Source: Ruminococcaceae bacterium UBA7080
GTDB lineage: Bacteria; Bacillota; Clostridia; Oscillospirales; Acutalibacteraceae
Reading direction: 5' to 3'
Length of the DNA stretch: 64,000 nucleotides
Assembly: GCA_002493595.1 (NCBI GenBank)
Contig: DKZG01000011.1
Coordinates: forward strand, 1-64,000
Shown: piece by piece, positions 16,332 to 24,894 of the stretch
Layout: every line of letters starts with the position of its first letter
Numbering within the stretch: the stretch's first letter is position 1
The notes under the pieces: generated by a model
The model's input: only the letters and a program-made list of their open reading frames with translations
The model's database searches: none
Told to the model about the DNA's origin: nothing
Made by a program: the position numbers and the translations under genes

Positions 16332-18116
16332 ATGGAAACTAATCTTACATCAAACAAGTCTTTGCTTGCTTGGCTTGACGAGAAGGTTGAGCTTCTTAAG
16401 CCGTCAGAAATTGTTTGGATTGACGGTTCTGAGGAGCAGATTGCCGCTCTTAAGGCAGAAGCAGTTGAAACAGGCGAAATGATAAAACTTAATGAGGAAC
16501 TTCTTCCTGACTGCTATCTTCACAGAACAGCAGAGAATGACGTTGCTCGTGTTGAGGACAGAACTCTTATCTGCACGAAGAATGAGAAGGATGCAGGTCC
16601 TACAAATCACTGGATGGATCCTGAAAAGTGCTACAAAATGCTTTATGATATTGCTGCCGGCTCATATGAAGGCAGAACAATGTATATTATTCCTTATTCA
16701 ATGGGTCCTGTGGGTTCACCCTTCTCAAAAATCGGCATTGAGATTACAGACTCAATCTATGTTGTTTTGAATATGAATATTATGACAAGAGTAGGCAAGG
16801 CTGTACTTGACTGTCTTGGTGACTCTGATGACTGGGTACGCGGTATGCACTGCAAGTGCAATGTTGATCCGGAGAACAGATGGATTTGCCAGTTTCCTGA
16901 GGATAATACAATTATTTCTGTTAATTCAGCATATGGCGGAAATGTGCTTCTCGGCAAAAAGTGCTTTGCACTTCGTATAGCTTCCTACCTTGGTAAGAAT
17001 GAAGGCTGGCAGGCAGAGCATATGCTCATCCTCGGTCTTGAAAAGCCAAACGGTGAAACAAAGTATATCTGTGCTGCATTCCCATCGGCTTGCGGCAAAA
17101 CAAACCTTGCAATGCTTATTCCTCCTGAGGGTTATCAGAGCAAAGGCTACAAGGTATGGTGCGTTGGTGATGATATTTCCTGGATTAGAAAAGGTCCTGA
17201 CGGACGTCTCTATGCCATCAATCCTGAAAACGGATTCTTTGGAGTTGCTCCGGGTACAAATGATAAGTCAAACCCGAATGCACTGAAGTCAACAATGAAG
17301 GGCACAATCTTTACAAATGTGTGCCATAATCTCGACAACAATACAGTTTGGTGGGAGGGACTTGACAAAAATCCGCCTACCAATGCAATTGACTGGAAGG
17401 GCAATCCTTGGAATGGTGCTGAGAGCGAGGAAAAGGGTGCACATCCAAATTCACGTTTCACAGCTCCGGCTGTTAACTGCCCATGTATTTCATCTGAATT
17501 TGAAAATCCACAGGGTGTTCCGATTTCTGCAATCGTATTCGGCGGCAGACGTGCAAAGCTTACACCATTGGTATATCAGTCAAAGGATTGGAATCACGGT
17601 GTATTTGTAGGTTCAATTATGGGCTCTGAAACAACTGCTGCTGCAACCGGTGCAGTTGGTGTTGTTCGTCGTGACCCAATGGCTATGCTCCCATTCTGCG
17701 GCTATAATATGGGCGATTATTGGAAACACTGGATTGAAATCGGTGAAACACTTGACCCTGAGAAGGCTCCTAAGATTTTCAATGTTAACTGGTTTAGAAA
17801 GGATGACGAAGGCAACTTCCTGTGGCCGGGATTTGGCGATAACCTTCGTGTTCTTGATTGGATTATTGACCGCTGTGACGGTAAGGTTGACGCTCAGGAA
17901 ACAGCAATCGGTTATCTTCCTTATGCTAAGGATATCAACCTTGAAGGTCTGGATATGACAGAGGCAGAACTCGATAAGATTCTTGATGTTGATAAGAATG
18001 CTTGGGAAGAAGAGCTTAAGGGTGTAGATGAGCTTTATGCTAAGTTTGGCGATACGCTTCCTGAGGAGCTTGCAGCTGAACTTGCAGAGGTTAAGGCTGA
18101 TCTTGAAAAAGAATAA
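16332..18116 (+). CDS. pckA: phosphoenolpyruvate carboxykinase (GTP)
   Basis: A 594-residue GTP-type PEPCK. The P-loop is PSACGKTNLAML near residue 252, with the reactive Cys of the GTP class. VGDDISWIRKG (metal and phosphate contacts), FFGVAPGT and the region RFTAPAVNCPC follow. It interconverts oxaloacetate and PEP with GTP/GDP. In gut anaerobes it often runs towards oxaloacetate, fixing CO2 and making GTP. The Glu/Lys/Leu-rich C-terminal helix is usual. An AAAGGAG site and own promoter precede it and a strong terminator follows, so it is a single-gene unit. Its codon use looks more biased than its neighbours, consistent with high expression. Confidence 0.95.
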   Translation: METNLTSNKSLLAWLDEKVELLKPSEIVWIDGSEEQIAALKAEAVETGEMIKLNEELLPDCYLHRTAENDVARVEDRTLICTKNEKDAGPTNHWMDPEKCYKMLYDIAAGSYEGRTMYIIPYSMGPVGSPFSKIGIEITDSIYVVLNMNIMTRVGKAVLDCLGDSDDWVRGMHCKCNVDPENRWICQFPEDNTIISVNSAYGGNVLLGKKCFALRIASYLGKNEGWQAEHMLILGLEKPNGETKYICAAFPSACGKTNLAMLIPPEGYQSKGYKVWCVGDDISWIRKGPDGRLYAINPENGFFGVAPGTNDKSNPNALKSTMKGTIFTNVCHNLDNNTVWWEGLDKNPPTNAIDWKGNPWNGAESEEKGAHPNSRFTAPAVNCPCISSEFENPQGVPISAIVFGGRRAKLTPLVYQSKDWNHGVFVGSIMGSETTAAATGAVGVVRRDPMAMLPFCGYNMGDYWKHWIEIGETLDPEKAPKIFNVNWFRKDDEGNFLWPGFGDNLRVLDWIIDRCDGKVDAQETAIGYLPYAKDINLEGLDMTEAELDKILDVDKNAWEEELKGVDELYAKFGDTLPEELAAELAEVKADLEKE

Positions 18117-18144
18117 TCTTTTCTAAAACAAAAAGCTTGTCGTT

Positions 18145-18179
18145 AGAATACCATTGATATGCATAGTTGCGATAAGAAA
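18145..18179. repeat. 35-base inverted repeat, left copy
   Basis: The reverse complement of this stretch matches 25080-25114 at 32 of 35 positions (shared core ttatcgcaactatgc). The two copies point outward and bracket the sortase and surface-protein region. Nothing I know explains the sequence. Confidence 0.75.
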
Positions 18180-18191
18180 GTTTTATGTTGA

Positions 18192-18228
18192 AAGACGGTA
18201 CAGTTGAAAGACTGTACCGTCTTTTTTG
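18192..18228 (+). terminator. rho-independent terminator after pckA
   Basis: A 13-base perfect stem (aagacggtacagt / actgtaccgtctt) with a 6-base loop, followed by a run of six T. It lies about 75 bases past the pckA stop, beyond the inverted repeat. Confidence 0.85.
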
Positions 18229-18231
18229 TAT

Positions 18232-18531
18232 TCAGGCAGATTGTTTTTGTTTATACCATTGACTTCTGCCGTTTTTTGCAGACAGTTTACCATTCGTTGC
18301 AATATTGATGTTATCGACTGCTTTGTAATATATTTCAATCTTGTGTTTTCTGTGTCCGCTGTTCTTGTTGGGAGCATGAACGATTATTTTGTCAATCAAA
18401 TCATTCAGTATCTCTGTCATTAATTCAGGTGGGTGTGTGCGTTTGAAATGAAAAACACCACTCATTTTATTTAACAAAACAAATGCTTTGTCCTCTATGA
18501 TTTTAACAGACGGTAAATCTGCACTTTTCAA
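18232..18531 (-). pseudogene. C-terminal remnant of a serine recombinase (DUF4368 end)
   Basis: The 99-codon frame contains MTEILNDLIDKIIVHAPNK, then SGHRKHKIEIYYKAVDNINI and NGRSQWYKQKQSA. This is the C-terminal domain (DUF4368 type) of Tn916/Tn5397-like large serine recombinases. The catalytic and zinc domains are absent, and the first 30 codons look degraded. It is a relic of a second element, close to the left 35-base repeat and inside the bracketed region. It is not related to the intact recombinase at 4722, which lacks this end. Confidence 0.7.
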
Positions 18532-18541
18532 ATTATATGCC

Positions 18542-19075
18542 TTATAAAATACAAATTGTTCTATTGCTTCTGCCTAAATATATGCTGTTTAATTTATAAC
18601 AATCTTTAAAGGCTTTGTATTTTACAACTAATACATTATCAAATTCAGCCTTTTCAATTTTTACACATTCGCTAAAGCAATGTTCAGGTATATCACCTGT
18701 AACAAGTGGGAATTTCACTTCCGTTAAATTATAACATCTGTAGAATGTTCCGACATCAATAAGATCTGTTACTAAAAGTGAATTCAATTTCGGTGCATAT
18801 ATATTTTTTAATCTGCAGCAATATGCAAATGCATCCGTATCTATCGAAACAGCAATTGCCCTTACAGATGTTGTTGAATCAATTAAAATAGGTTTGGTAT
18901 AAAGTATTCCGTTATTTGCAGACGGATAAGATTCATCAGTGGTATAATAAATTTCTGCACCAACATCTGCACTCAAAGTTACTTCAAATTCATTATGATA
19001 TGTACCTGCTTGCACGGAAAACAAAACAAAACTGTTTTGCTTTGTAATATTCATTGCTTTTAATATCTGCGGCAT
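18542..19075 (-). pseudogene. fragment of a surface protein: chitobiase-C-like and BspA-type LRR segments
   Basis: The 177-codon frame has no signal peptide or catalytic domain. Residues about 20-80 (EVTLSADVGAEIYYTTDES onward, then TTSVRAIAVS) match the chitobiase/hexosaminidase C-terminal-like fold. Residues about 87-170 contain BspA-type LRR units (LKNIYAPKLNSL, LTEVKFPLV, AFKDCYKLNSIYLG). The same two segments occur in the subtilisin-like protein at 25234, but there about 80 residues separate them. This piece therefore looks like a decayed, internally deleted relative. It has no clear ribosome site. Confidence 0.6.
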
Positions 19076-19212
19076 ACCGTATACAAAGCATTCTTCATTT
19101 GAGCTGAAGCAAAAAACATGAAGCAGTTTGAATTGTCTTTAATTTCATAAAAATATGCACTCCAAAGGTGTCTGGCTTTTGAGGTGCATATTAATCTGCG
19201 ATACGTTCTTTT

Positions 19213-19241
19213 TTGACATAGTTTAATTTTTGTGCTAAGAT
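19213..19241 (+). promoter_or_regulatory. promoter of the sortase gene
   Basis: TTGACA, a 17-base spacer and TAAGAT. The ribosome site ttggag follows at about 19246 and the ATG at 19261. Confidence 0.7.
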
Positions 19242-19260
19242 TTTGTTGGAGTGATAATAA

Positions 19261-20127
19261 ATGAAAAAGAAATCGATGCTGCTGTTTTTTATATTGATTG
19301 TAACAGCAGCTGCGGTTTTTGCCGCATATTATTTTGCTGATAGGCCGGATGAATCGCAAAACAGCACAATAAACAGTGTGTCTCAGACCACAGCCCATGT
19401 ATTCAAATATCAAAAGTATATAGATAAAAACAAGGATTTTGTGGGCTATATTGAAATTGACGGCACACACATAAGCTATCCCGTTGCACAGACTTCGGAC
19501 AATTCTTTTTACCTTTCTCATAATTTTGATAAAAAAGAGGATGAATGCGGTGCTGTTTATATGGCAGCTGAGTGCAATTCGGATAAGCTTGATTTTAATA
19601 CGGTCTTATACGGTCATAATTGGCTTGATACGACAATGTTTTCGGAGCTTACAAAATATAAGGACATTGATTTTTACAGACAGCATCCGATTGTGAAATT
19701 TAACTCTGCCTTTGATGACAGGGAATGGAAGATTTTTGCTGCTTTTATATCGAACGCAGATGAAAGGGAGGATAACGGGTACATTTTCAATTATATTTAT
19801 CCGCATATGAATGGCGAGAATTTTGACGGATATATAAAAGAGGTGCAAAAAAGAGCGCTTTACCGTACCGCTGTTGAAGTTAAGGAGTCGGATAAAATAT
19901 TGACCTTGTCCACCTGCATCCGTGATATGGATACCGTGGATTACCGGGCGGATGCAAGAATTGTTATTGTGGCAAGACTTGTAAGGGATGGTGAGGGCAG
20001 GGATGTTGATGTTTCGGCTGCGAAAATAAATCCAAGTCCCAAATACCCTCAGCGCTACTGTGATGTAATGGGTATAGAAAATGTTTATGCAAATGATGCA
20101 TATTGGTATCCTTACGAAAGTGAATAA
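19261..20127 (+). CDS. class B sortase
   Basis: A 288-residue membrane-anchored transpeptidase. An uncleaved N-terminal membrane segment (residues 6-24) is followed by a linker and the sortase barrel. The catalytic His is in LYGHNW (about 119), Cys in LTLSTC (about 220) and Arg in DARIVIVARLV. The spacing and the long helix before the Cys fit class B. It joins sorting-signal proteins to the cell wall. The only sorting signal in this window is IPNTG on the large protein two genes downstream, its likely substrate. An unusual extra tail of about 45 residues after the Arg strand ends in NAYWYPYES-like aromatic residues. Confidence 0.88.
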   Translation: MKKKSMLLFFILIVTAAAVFAAYYFADRPDESQNSTINSVSQTTAHVFKYQKYIDKNKDFVGYIEIDGTHISYPVAQTSDNSFYLSHNFDKKEDECGAVYMAAECNSDKLDFNTVLYGHNWLDTTMFSELTKYKDIDFYRQHPIVKFNSAFDDREWKIFAAFISNADEREDNGYIFNYIYPHMNGENFDGYIKEVQKRALYRTAVEVKESDKILTLSTCIRDMDTVDYRADARIVIVARLVRDGEGRDVDVSAAKINPSPKYPQRYCDVMGIENVYANDAYWYPYESE

Positions 20128-20130
20128 ACA

Positions 20131-20170
20131 AAAACCGCACAGCAGTAAGTACAACTGCTGTGCGGTTTTT
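20131..20170. terminator. bidirectional terminator between sortase and TetR genes
   Basis: A 15-base perfect stem (core ccgcacagcag / ctgctgtgcgg) with A-run and T-run flanks. It serves both convergent genes. Confidence 0.9.
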
Positions 20171-20173
20171 GCT

Positions 20174-20821
20174 TCAGCTTTTGAATGCGCCGTATAAAAT
20201 CATATCGATTATTGTATCGTGATAATCAAGGAGCTGCTTTGATGCCTGTATAATCTGCTGATCGTTTCCGTTTTTTATGTAGAAAATCATTTGGTCCTCT
20301 AAAACCTGAAATGTGTTTTCATACATAATCAAAAGGATGTCTGCGACCGTCTTGTCATCTATACGTAGGATATCATCTGTTGAATGTATGATTTGGGTGA
20401 ATTTTTTTCTTTTGCTTTCGCGCCACTTATCTTGGTGCTTTCTGATTTCCTCCAGGGAATCCTGGCTGAATATCTTTTTTCTGAGGCTGTAGGCAAGCCG
20501 TAGTACAGTAAGCTGATTTGGATTTTCATACCAATGAATGATTCTCTCTTTGTAATACTTGTGAAAGGCTTGTTGCAAATTCAGTGTGCTGTCTATTTCA
20601 TAATCGTCAATCGCTGTGCGAAGATTGTCGAGTGCATAGCATACACATGCACATAAAAGCTCATCCTTTGATGAGAAATGATGATATAGCTTTCCTTTTG
20701 ATATTTTGTGGTTTTGGCATATTCCGTTTAATGATACCAGTCTGCCTTTTTCAGCGAACTCGTTTATTCCGGCTTCAATAATTGTGATTACACTTTGCAG
20801 GCTTTTTTCTTGCTGATTCAA
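20174..20821 (-). CDS. TetR/AcrR family transcriptional regulator
   Basis: A 215-residue regulator. The N-terminal helix-turn-helix (about residues 12-60) includes AGINEFAEKGRLVSLNGICQ and SKGKLYHHFSSKDEL, the family's recognition helix. A helical ligand/dimer domain follows. I chose the TTG at 20821 because AAAGGAG stands 8 bases before it. An upstream TTG at 20839 would start before the ribosome site. It is divergent from the large surface protein gene, and its own promoter is covered by a TGTTTACT/AGTAAACA dyad. Autorepression, and perhaps control of the surface protein, are likely. The inducer is unknown. Confidence 0.88.
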   Translation of the reverse strand: MNQQEKSLQSVITIIEAGINEFAEKGRLVSLNGICQNHKISKGKLYHHFSSKDELLCACVCYALDNLRTAIDDYEIDSTLNLQQAFHKYYKERIIHWYENPNQLTVLRLAYSLRKKIFSQDSLEEIRKHQDKWRESKRKKFTQIIHSTDDILRIDDKTVADILLIMYENTFQVLEDQMIFYIKNGNDQQIIQASKQLLDYHDTIIDMILYGAFKS

Positions 20822-20845
20822 TGTGCGGTCTCCTTTCAAAATAAC

Positions 20846-20889
20846 TGTTTACTCATATATTATAACATATAGTAATATAAAAGTAAACA
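20846..20889 (-). promoter_or_regulatory. TetR gene promoter with flanking 8-base inverted repeat (candidate operator)
   Basis: On the minus strand TTTACT (20887-20882), 17 bases, TATAAT (20864-20859). Perfect half-sites TGTTTACT (20846-20853) and AGTAAACA (20882-20889) stand 28 bases apart and embrace the promoter. One overlaps the -35 box. This is a good candidate for autoregulation. Confidence 0.6.
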
Positions 20890-20890
20890 A

Positions 20891-20917
20891 AAACAAACCA
20901 ATAGAGGTTTGTTTTTT
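20891..20917 (+). terminator. small hairpin with T-run, followed by a second hairpin
   Basis: aaacaaacc / ggtttgttt with a 6-base loop and a run of six T fits an intrinsic terminator for transcripts moving right. A second stem (caaaaagc / gctttttg, 20925-20944) follows at once. No rightward gene ends here. The pair may insulate the divergent promoters or attenuate readthrough. Confidence 0.5.
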
Positions 20918-21024
20918 AGATAATCAAAAAGCAAAAGCTTTTTGTTGAAAATGACTAATAAATAAATGAATAAGTGATAAAATATAGAAATAATCACAAT
21001 AAATTATCAAAAATCGTTAAGCTA

Positions 21025-21053
21025 TTGACAATTATTTTTTATTGTAATAGAAT
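21025..21053 (+). promoter_or_regulatory. promoter of the large surface protein gene
   Basis: TTGACA, a 17-base spacer and TAGAAT, 68 bases before the ATG. An AAGGAG ribosome site precedes the start. Confidence 0.7.
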
Positions 21054-21121
21054 TGTAATTGCTAAGGCGGTTTGTTTTATTTTTTACTTTCCGCATATTA
21101 AATATCTAAGGAGATGTTTTA

Positions 21122-24100
21122 ATGAAACGAGAAAAAAGATTGCTCAGTCTGTTTTTGGCAATGCTCATCGCGTTGTCCGGACTAACCGTGGGCTTTACCG
21201 TTTTCGCTGACGATAAAGGCGCCAAGGATGTCTCGGCAGTTGAAGCAGCCCAAACAGCAATTCAAGATTGGTACGACAATCACCGTAACAATCTTTATGC
21301 AACGAAGGCAGAACAGGCAGATGCTAAAGAAGCAGCCAGAAAGGCTTATGACCAAACCTCAAAAAAGGTTGCTGCACTTTCTGATAAGGAAAAAATGCAG
21401 ATGCGTACTGCATACTACTGCTATTGGCTGACTGTAGTATCAACAGATACTGCCTGGGAAGTTTTAAATCTTACCAAGAACCCGACTACCGTTCAAAAAA
21501 GTGAAGTCATTATAAATAATATGGCTGATATTGAGAAAGTTATGGGTGCGCTTCCGGCAGATTATGTCAAGGTTATTGATGCTTTTAAAGCAGCGTATGC
21601 AACGGATCTCGGCGGTAAAGTATTCTTTGCCAATACAACAAAGCTTGACTTCAAGCATAATGAAGTGATGGCAAAGACACTCACTGATTTTGCAAATGCG
21701 ATTAAAGGCTTTAATGATGCACAGCTTGCTTTCAGTGATTATATCTCTACTTTATCCAGCGGCGGCTTTTATTTTAATTCATCCAATCTGAGTGATAAGT
21801 ATGCCGTTACAATTAAAAATCTTTTAAAACTGTTCTATCTTGAAGCACAGGATCTTAACACAGCAAGCGGTGGTGATCCAAAGTTCACAGCTTCAACATA
21901 TGTTAAGCGGGGCGGTTCCTATGGCTCTTATACATACACTTGGATGAAGGATACCTCTTCCGCTGACTGCATTAAGGATTTTGAGGCTTATCAAGTGGCT
22001 ATGCAGAGCGATGTGATTGACCAGGCCGAGGCTGCTTTGGTTAAGCTTTGTGATTTACTTGAGGTTAATCCTGCCTACAAGGGCATTAAGGATGCCGTGA
22101 AATCCGTTTTGACGACCGGCAGAAAGGTTGTTAAAAACGAGAAGGTAAGCGTTGACGAGGTAAGAAAATGTGTTGACAAAGTGAATGCACTTTCTGAAAG
22201 CTGCAGAAGTATGTTTGATGCGATTGCAGCATCCTCAGATTCAAAGGCTGCCATGGAGGTACAGAATGTTTATACTGCTGCTGACATTACACCGGAGCTT
22301 GTGTACACAAAGACACAGAAGGTAGTTACTTTTAAATTAAGCGAGCTCGTTAATGACTGCAACAATATTCTTTATGACTTAATGCTTGATGAATTTAACG
22401 CATATGTTGAAAAAACAGATTTAAATGCATTAAGCAGCAGTGTTGTGACAACTGCAAAGCAGAAGTATGCAGCACTTAATGATGCTTATAGGGCAAAAAT
22501 CACAGCAGAAACCTTTGCGAAATTTGTGAAAATTGTAAAACCGGCATCTGACCCGAATGATTTTGCAAAAGAGGTTAAGGCTTTTAACATGACTAAAATT
22601 GTTCGTCCTGAAAACAGCAATGTAGCAATGACTGTTGAGGGTATTCAGAGTGCTGTTGATAAGCTTTGGGAGCTGGTTGCACTTACACTCGTTCCTCTGA
22701 TTGCAGATGGTGTCGACTTGTCCGAGGGTCTTGATGATGTGCTTAAGGATAATGTTTATACAAATGAGATGATTTCAAAAATCTTTGATTTGTATGCAAC
22801 TCTGTCACGTGATGAAACCGATATCGGATTTATGGGATTAACACTCGGTGGTATTGTAAATCTGCTCTTAACACCGAATAATATTGCAAAAGCACTTGAG
22901 GAGAAAAAATTCTCTCAGGCTGCTGAGATTGTAAAAGGCTATCAGAACTTTGCACAGACAGAAGAAACAAACAAGCTTGAGGCACTTGCGGCATACAGCT
23001 TTAAGAGCGGCGATTTCGGTTTTGCTGATGGCGACAGAGCTGGATTCATAGATGCTCTTCTTGCAGTTCTTCGTCCGATTACAACTCTGCTTGCGCCGGG
23101 CGCAAAGGCTATGGGTGTTGCTGCTTTGGGCATCAATATGTTTGACTATGTTGCCACAGACGGTAATTATGTAAACGGTGTTTACTCAAATCTTATTCCG
23201 ATGCTTGAGCAGCTTGGAATGACTTCACTTCCGAGTGAAAACGAATATGAGAAAAATTATAACGACAAGAAAGCTGAATTCGGCGCAAATATTGCTGCCG
23301 ATGAATTCCTCAGACCTGTGATTGACAGTCTCTTTAAAGATGTTGTTGACTTTGTTTCACCTGATCCGCTTAACGGTCTTATAAAGATTCTTCCGAGAAT
23401 AGCTTATATTGTCGGCACAGATATGCTTAATACTTCGGTTAAGGCTGCGCTTGCACAGATGGGTATGCTCAGTGATCTTGGCAAATCACTTGATATATCA
23501 AGAAAGACGATTGACAATATGCTTGCAGCCCCTATTGATTTAACAGGTCTTGTGGGCAAAGAATTTAAGCTTCAGCTCAGACCGATTGACTGGATGAAGC
23601 TTGCTGACTGTGCAACTGTTAAGTCTGTTAAGAGCCACAGTAATTCCAATGATTACTTTATATTAAGAACAGGTGATACAGATACTTGCTTCACAACCGT
23701 TTTCTATTACATTTATGATGTGGCATTTGCCGACAAGGATAATTATGCACAGATTAAGAACCTTCTTAATTCTATGCTGGGCGGTTCTATTGCCTCGATT
23801 GTAACCGATATGACAGACGGCTGGGTAAAGGCCGGCAAGGTTACCGCTTATGGACAGATACTTGATTTACTCGGCACACCGGGTGATACACCTATTAAGC
23901 CTGAGGGCAATAAAGATCCGTCAGACGTTGATGAACCAAAGACTCCTGAAGATGAGGATAATTCAGATGACAACACATCAAATTCTGGAAATAAGATTCA
24001 GGATTGGCTTGCATCTCTTTTAGGTAATAAGGATAAGAATAATAATAACAATTCAAACAACGGCAGCAGCCAGACTGTTAAAAAGAATGCTGTTAAAAAT

Positions 24101-24229
24101 CCTTCTATTCCAAATACCGGCGGTGAAAGCTCGGCTTATGTAATTTCGGCAGTATATGCATCGTTAGCGTTAGCAATTCTTTGTGCATATGTTGTATATA
24201 AAAAGAAGAGTTCAAAAGTTTCCGAGTAA
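21122..24229 (+). CDS. large cell-wall-anchored surface protein (IPNTG sorting signal)
   Basis: A 1035-residue secreted protein. A signal peptide (residues 1-29, ending TVFADD) leads to a long, mostly helical Ala/Lys/Asp-rich body (about 35-915) in which I recognise no catalytic domain. A Pro/Asp/Asn-rich linker (about 920-990: PEGNKDPSDVDEPKTPED, then a run of Asn and Ser) would span the wall. The C-terminus has the sorting motif IPNTG (about residue 995), a hydrophobic segment and the basic tail YKKKSSK. The sortase at 19261 is the probable anchoring enzyme. The body has an FIVAR-like flavour (helical modules with DAxxA patterns), but I cannot assign a family. It is monocistronic with its own promoter and terminator. 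Confidence 0.85.
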   Translation: MKREKRLLSLFLAMLIALSGLTVGFTVFADDKGAKDVSAVEAAQTAIQDWYDNHRNNLYATKAEQADAKEAARKAYDQTSKKVAALSDKEKMQMRTAYYCYWLTVVSTDTAWEVLNLTKNPTTVQKSEVIINNMADIEKVMGALPADYVKVIDAFKAAYATDLGGKVFFANTTKLDFKHNEVMAKTLTDFANAIKGFNDAQLAFSDYISTLSSGGFYFNSSNLSDKYAVTIKNLLKLFYLEAQDLNTASGGDPKFTASTYVKRGGSYGSYTYTWMKDTSSADCIKDFEAYQVAMQSDVIDQAEAALVKLCDLLEVNPAYKGIKDAVKSVLTTGRKVVKNEKVSVDEVRKCVDKVNALSESCRSMFDAIAASSDSKAAMEVQNVYTAADITPELVYTKTQKVVTFKLSELVNDCNNILYDLMLDEFNAYVEKTDLNALSSSVVTTAKQKYAALNDAYRAKITAETFAKFVKIVKPASDPNDFAKEVKAFNMTKIVRPENSNVAMTVEGIQSAVDKLWELVALTLVPLIADGVDLSEGLDDVLKDNVYTNEMISKIFDLYATLSRDETDIGFMGLTLGGIVNLLLTPNNIAKALEEKKFSQAAEIVKGYQNFAQTEETNKLEALAAYSFKSGDFGFADGDRAGFIDALLAVLRPITTLLAPGAKAMGVAALGINMFDYVATDGNYVNGVYSNLIPMLEQLGMTSLPSENEYEKNYNDKKAEFGANIAADEFLRPVIDSLFKDVVDFVSPDPLNGLIKILPRIAYIVGTDMLNTSVKAALAQMGMLSDLGKSLDISRKTIDNMLAAPIDLTGLVGKEFKLQLRPIDWMKLADCATVKSVKSHSNSNDYFILRTGDTDTCFTTVFYYIYDVAFADKDNYAQIKNLLNSMLGGSIASIVTDMTDGWVKAGKVTAYGQILDLLGTPGDTPIKPEGNKDPSDVDEPKTPEDEDNSDDNTSNSGNKIQDWLASLLGNKDKNNNNNSNNGSSQTVKKNAVKNPSIPNTGGESSAYVISAVYASLALAILCAYVVYKKKSSKVSE

Positions 24230-24246
24230 TTCTTCTATCTCCTGTT

Positions 24247-24284
24247 AAATACAGGCAGACACTAAGTCCGCCTGTATTTTTTTT
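24247..24284 (+). terminator. rho-independent terminator after the surface protein gene
   Basis: Stem aaatacaggc / gcctgtattt, extended inward by gac / gtc, followed by a run of eight T. Confidence 0.9.
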
Positions 24285-24374
24285 GTTCTGCCGTTCTGTG
24301 CAGTTATAATTGTATAGGCCAATCGGGAGCCTATGCCAAGTGGCTGCTTCACAATTACTGTGAGGCAGCCACTT
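24283..24374 (+). other. promoter-like sequence followed by two stable hairpins (possible small RNA)
   Basis: TTGTTC, 16 bases and TATAAT (24305-24310) are followed by the stem ataggc / gcctat and then a near-perfect 16-base stem aagtggctgc...gcagccactt (24338-24374). The T-tract after it is poor and no reading frame follows. It could be a small RNA or the remains of a terminator. I recognise no riboswitch class. Confidence 0.3.
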
Positions 24375-24395
24375 TAATGCTTTTATTTATTCTGC

Positions 24396-24503
24396 TTAAT
24401 TCAGTGCATCTGATACTGCGTCGCCGTATGTATCAGGCTTACGGTTTGCTTTTACGATAACTCTGCCCTCGGCGGAGTCCTCAAGATCTTTACTGTTTTC
24501 CAA
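24396..24503 (-). pseudogene. 35-codon remnant after the sigma pseudogene, with a tail shared with the lipoprotein at 28723
   Basis: A TTG start directly after the sigma-factor stop opens a 35-residue frame: MENSKDLEDSAEGR, then VIVKANRKPD and TYGDAVSDALN. The last nine residues and the underlying DNA nearly repeat the end of the lipoprotein gene at 28723 (GDAVSDALD; cgcagtatcagatgcac). It looks like the start of an anti-sigma-type gene joined by deletion to the end of a lipoprotein gene. That parentage is inference. Confidence 0.4.
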
Positions 24504-24504
24504 A

Positions 24505-24894
24505 TTAATCCCTCAAATCCTTTTCAAGAATTTCTATCAACTTTTTCTTTCCGCGAATCAATTGTTGCTGAACTGCTGAATTCTTTTTACCGAGTAAATC
24601 CGCAATGTCTTTAATTTTCATTTCTTTTTTTATTTTTATGAAGAAGGTTAATTGCATTATTCTTTGTTGCCTTTATTACATATGACAAGGTTTTATCTGA
24701 CTCAGGCTCATCAATAGATTTCATATTGCGTACAATTCTAATGAATGTATCGTGCACTGCATCTTCTGCATCATCCTTATTGTGAAGAACAGAGTCAGCA
24801 ATTACACCATTCTTTTTCTGTATGTGTGATATATAATTTCAAATTTTGCTCTGTCGTCCTCATCATCAATGAAAGACATATATAATGCTAACAT
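24505..24894 (-). pseudogene. ECF-type RNA polymerase sigma factor, frameshifted and internally deleted
   Basis: From ATG 24894 the frame reads MLALYMSFIDDEDDRAKFEI and YHTYRKRMV, then stops. A shifted frame continues with ADSVLHNKDDAEDAVHDTF and IRIVRNM, a clear sigma-70 region 2. It ends after LLHKNKKRNEN. A third piece (MKIKDIADLLGKKNSAVQQQ, then LIRGKKKLIEIL) is the region 4 helix-turn-helix. The linker and part of region 4 are gone. At least two frame breaks and a deletion make a working product unlikely. AGGAG precedes the first ATG. Confidence 0.8.

Noticed and set aside
19149..19195. Inverted repeat tatgcac...gtgcata upstream of the sortase promoter as an operator or terminator
   Set aside because: The arms are short and imperfect, there is no T-run, and its place does not match any gene end.
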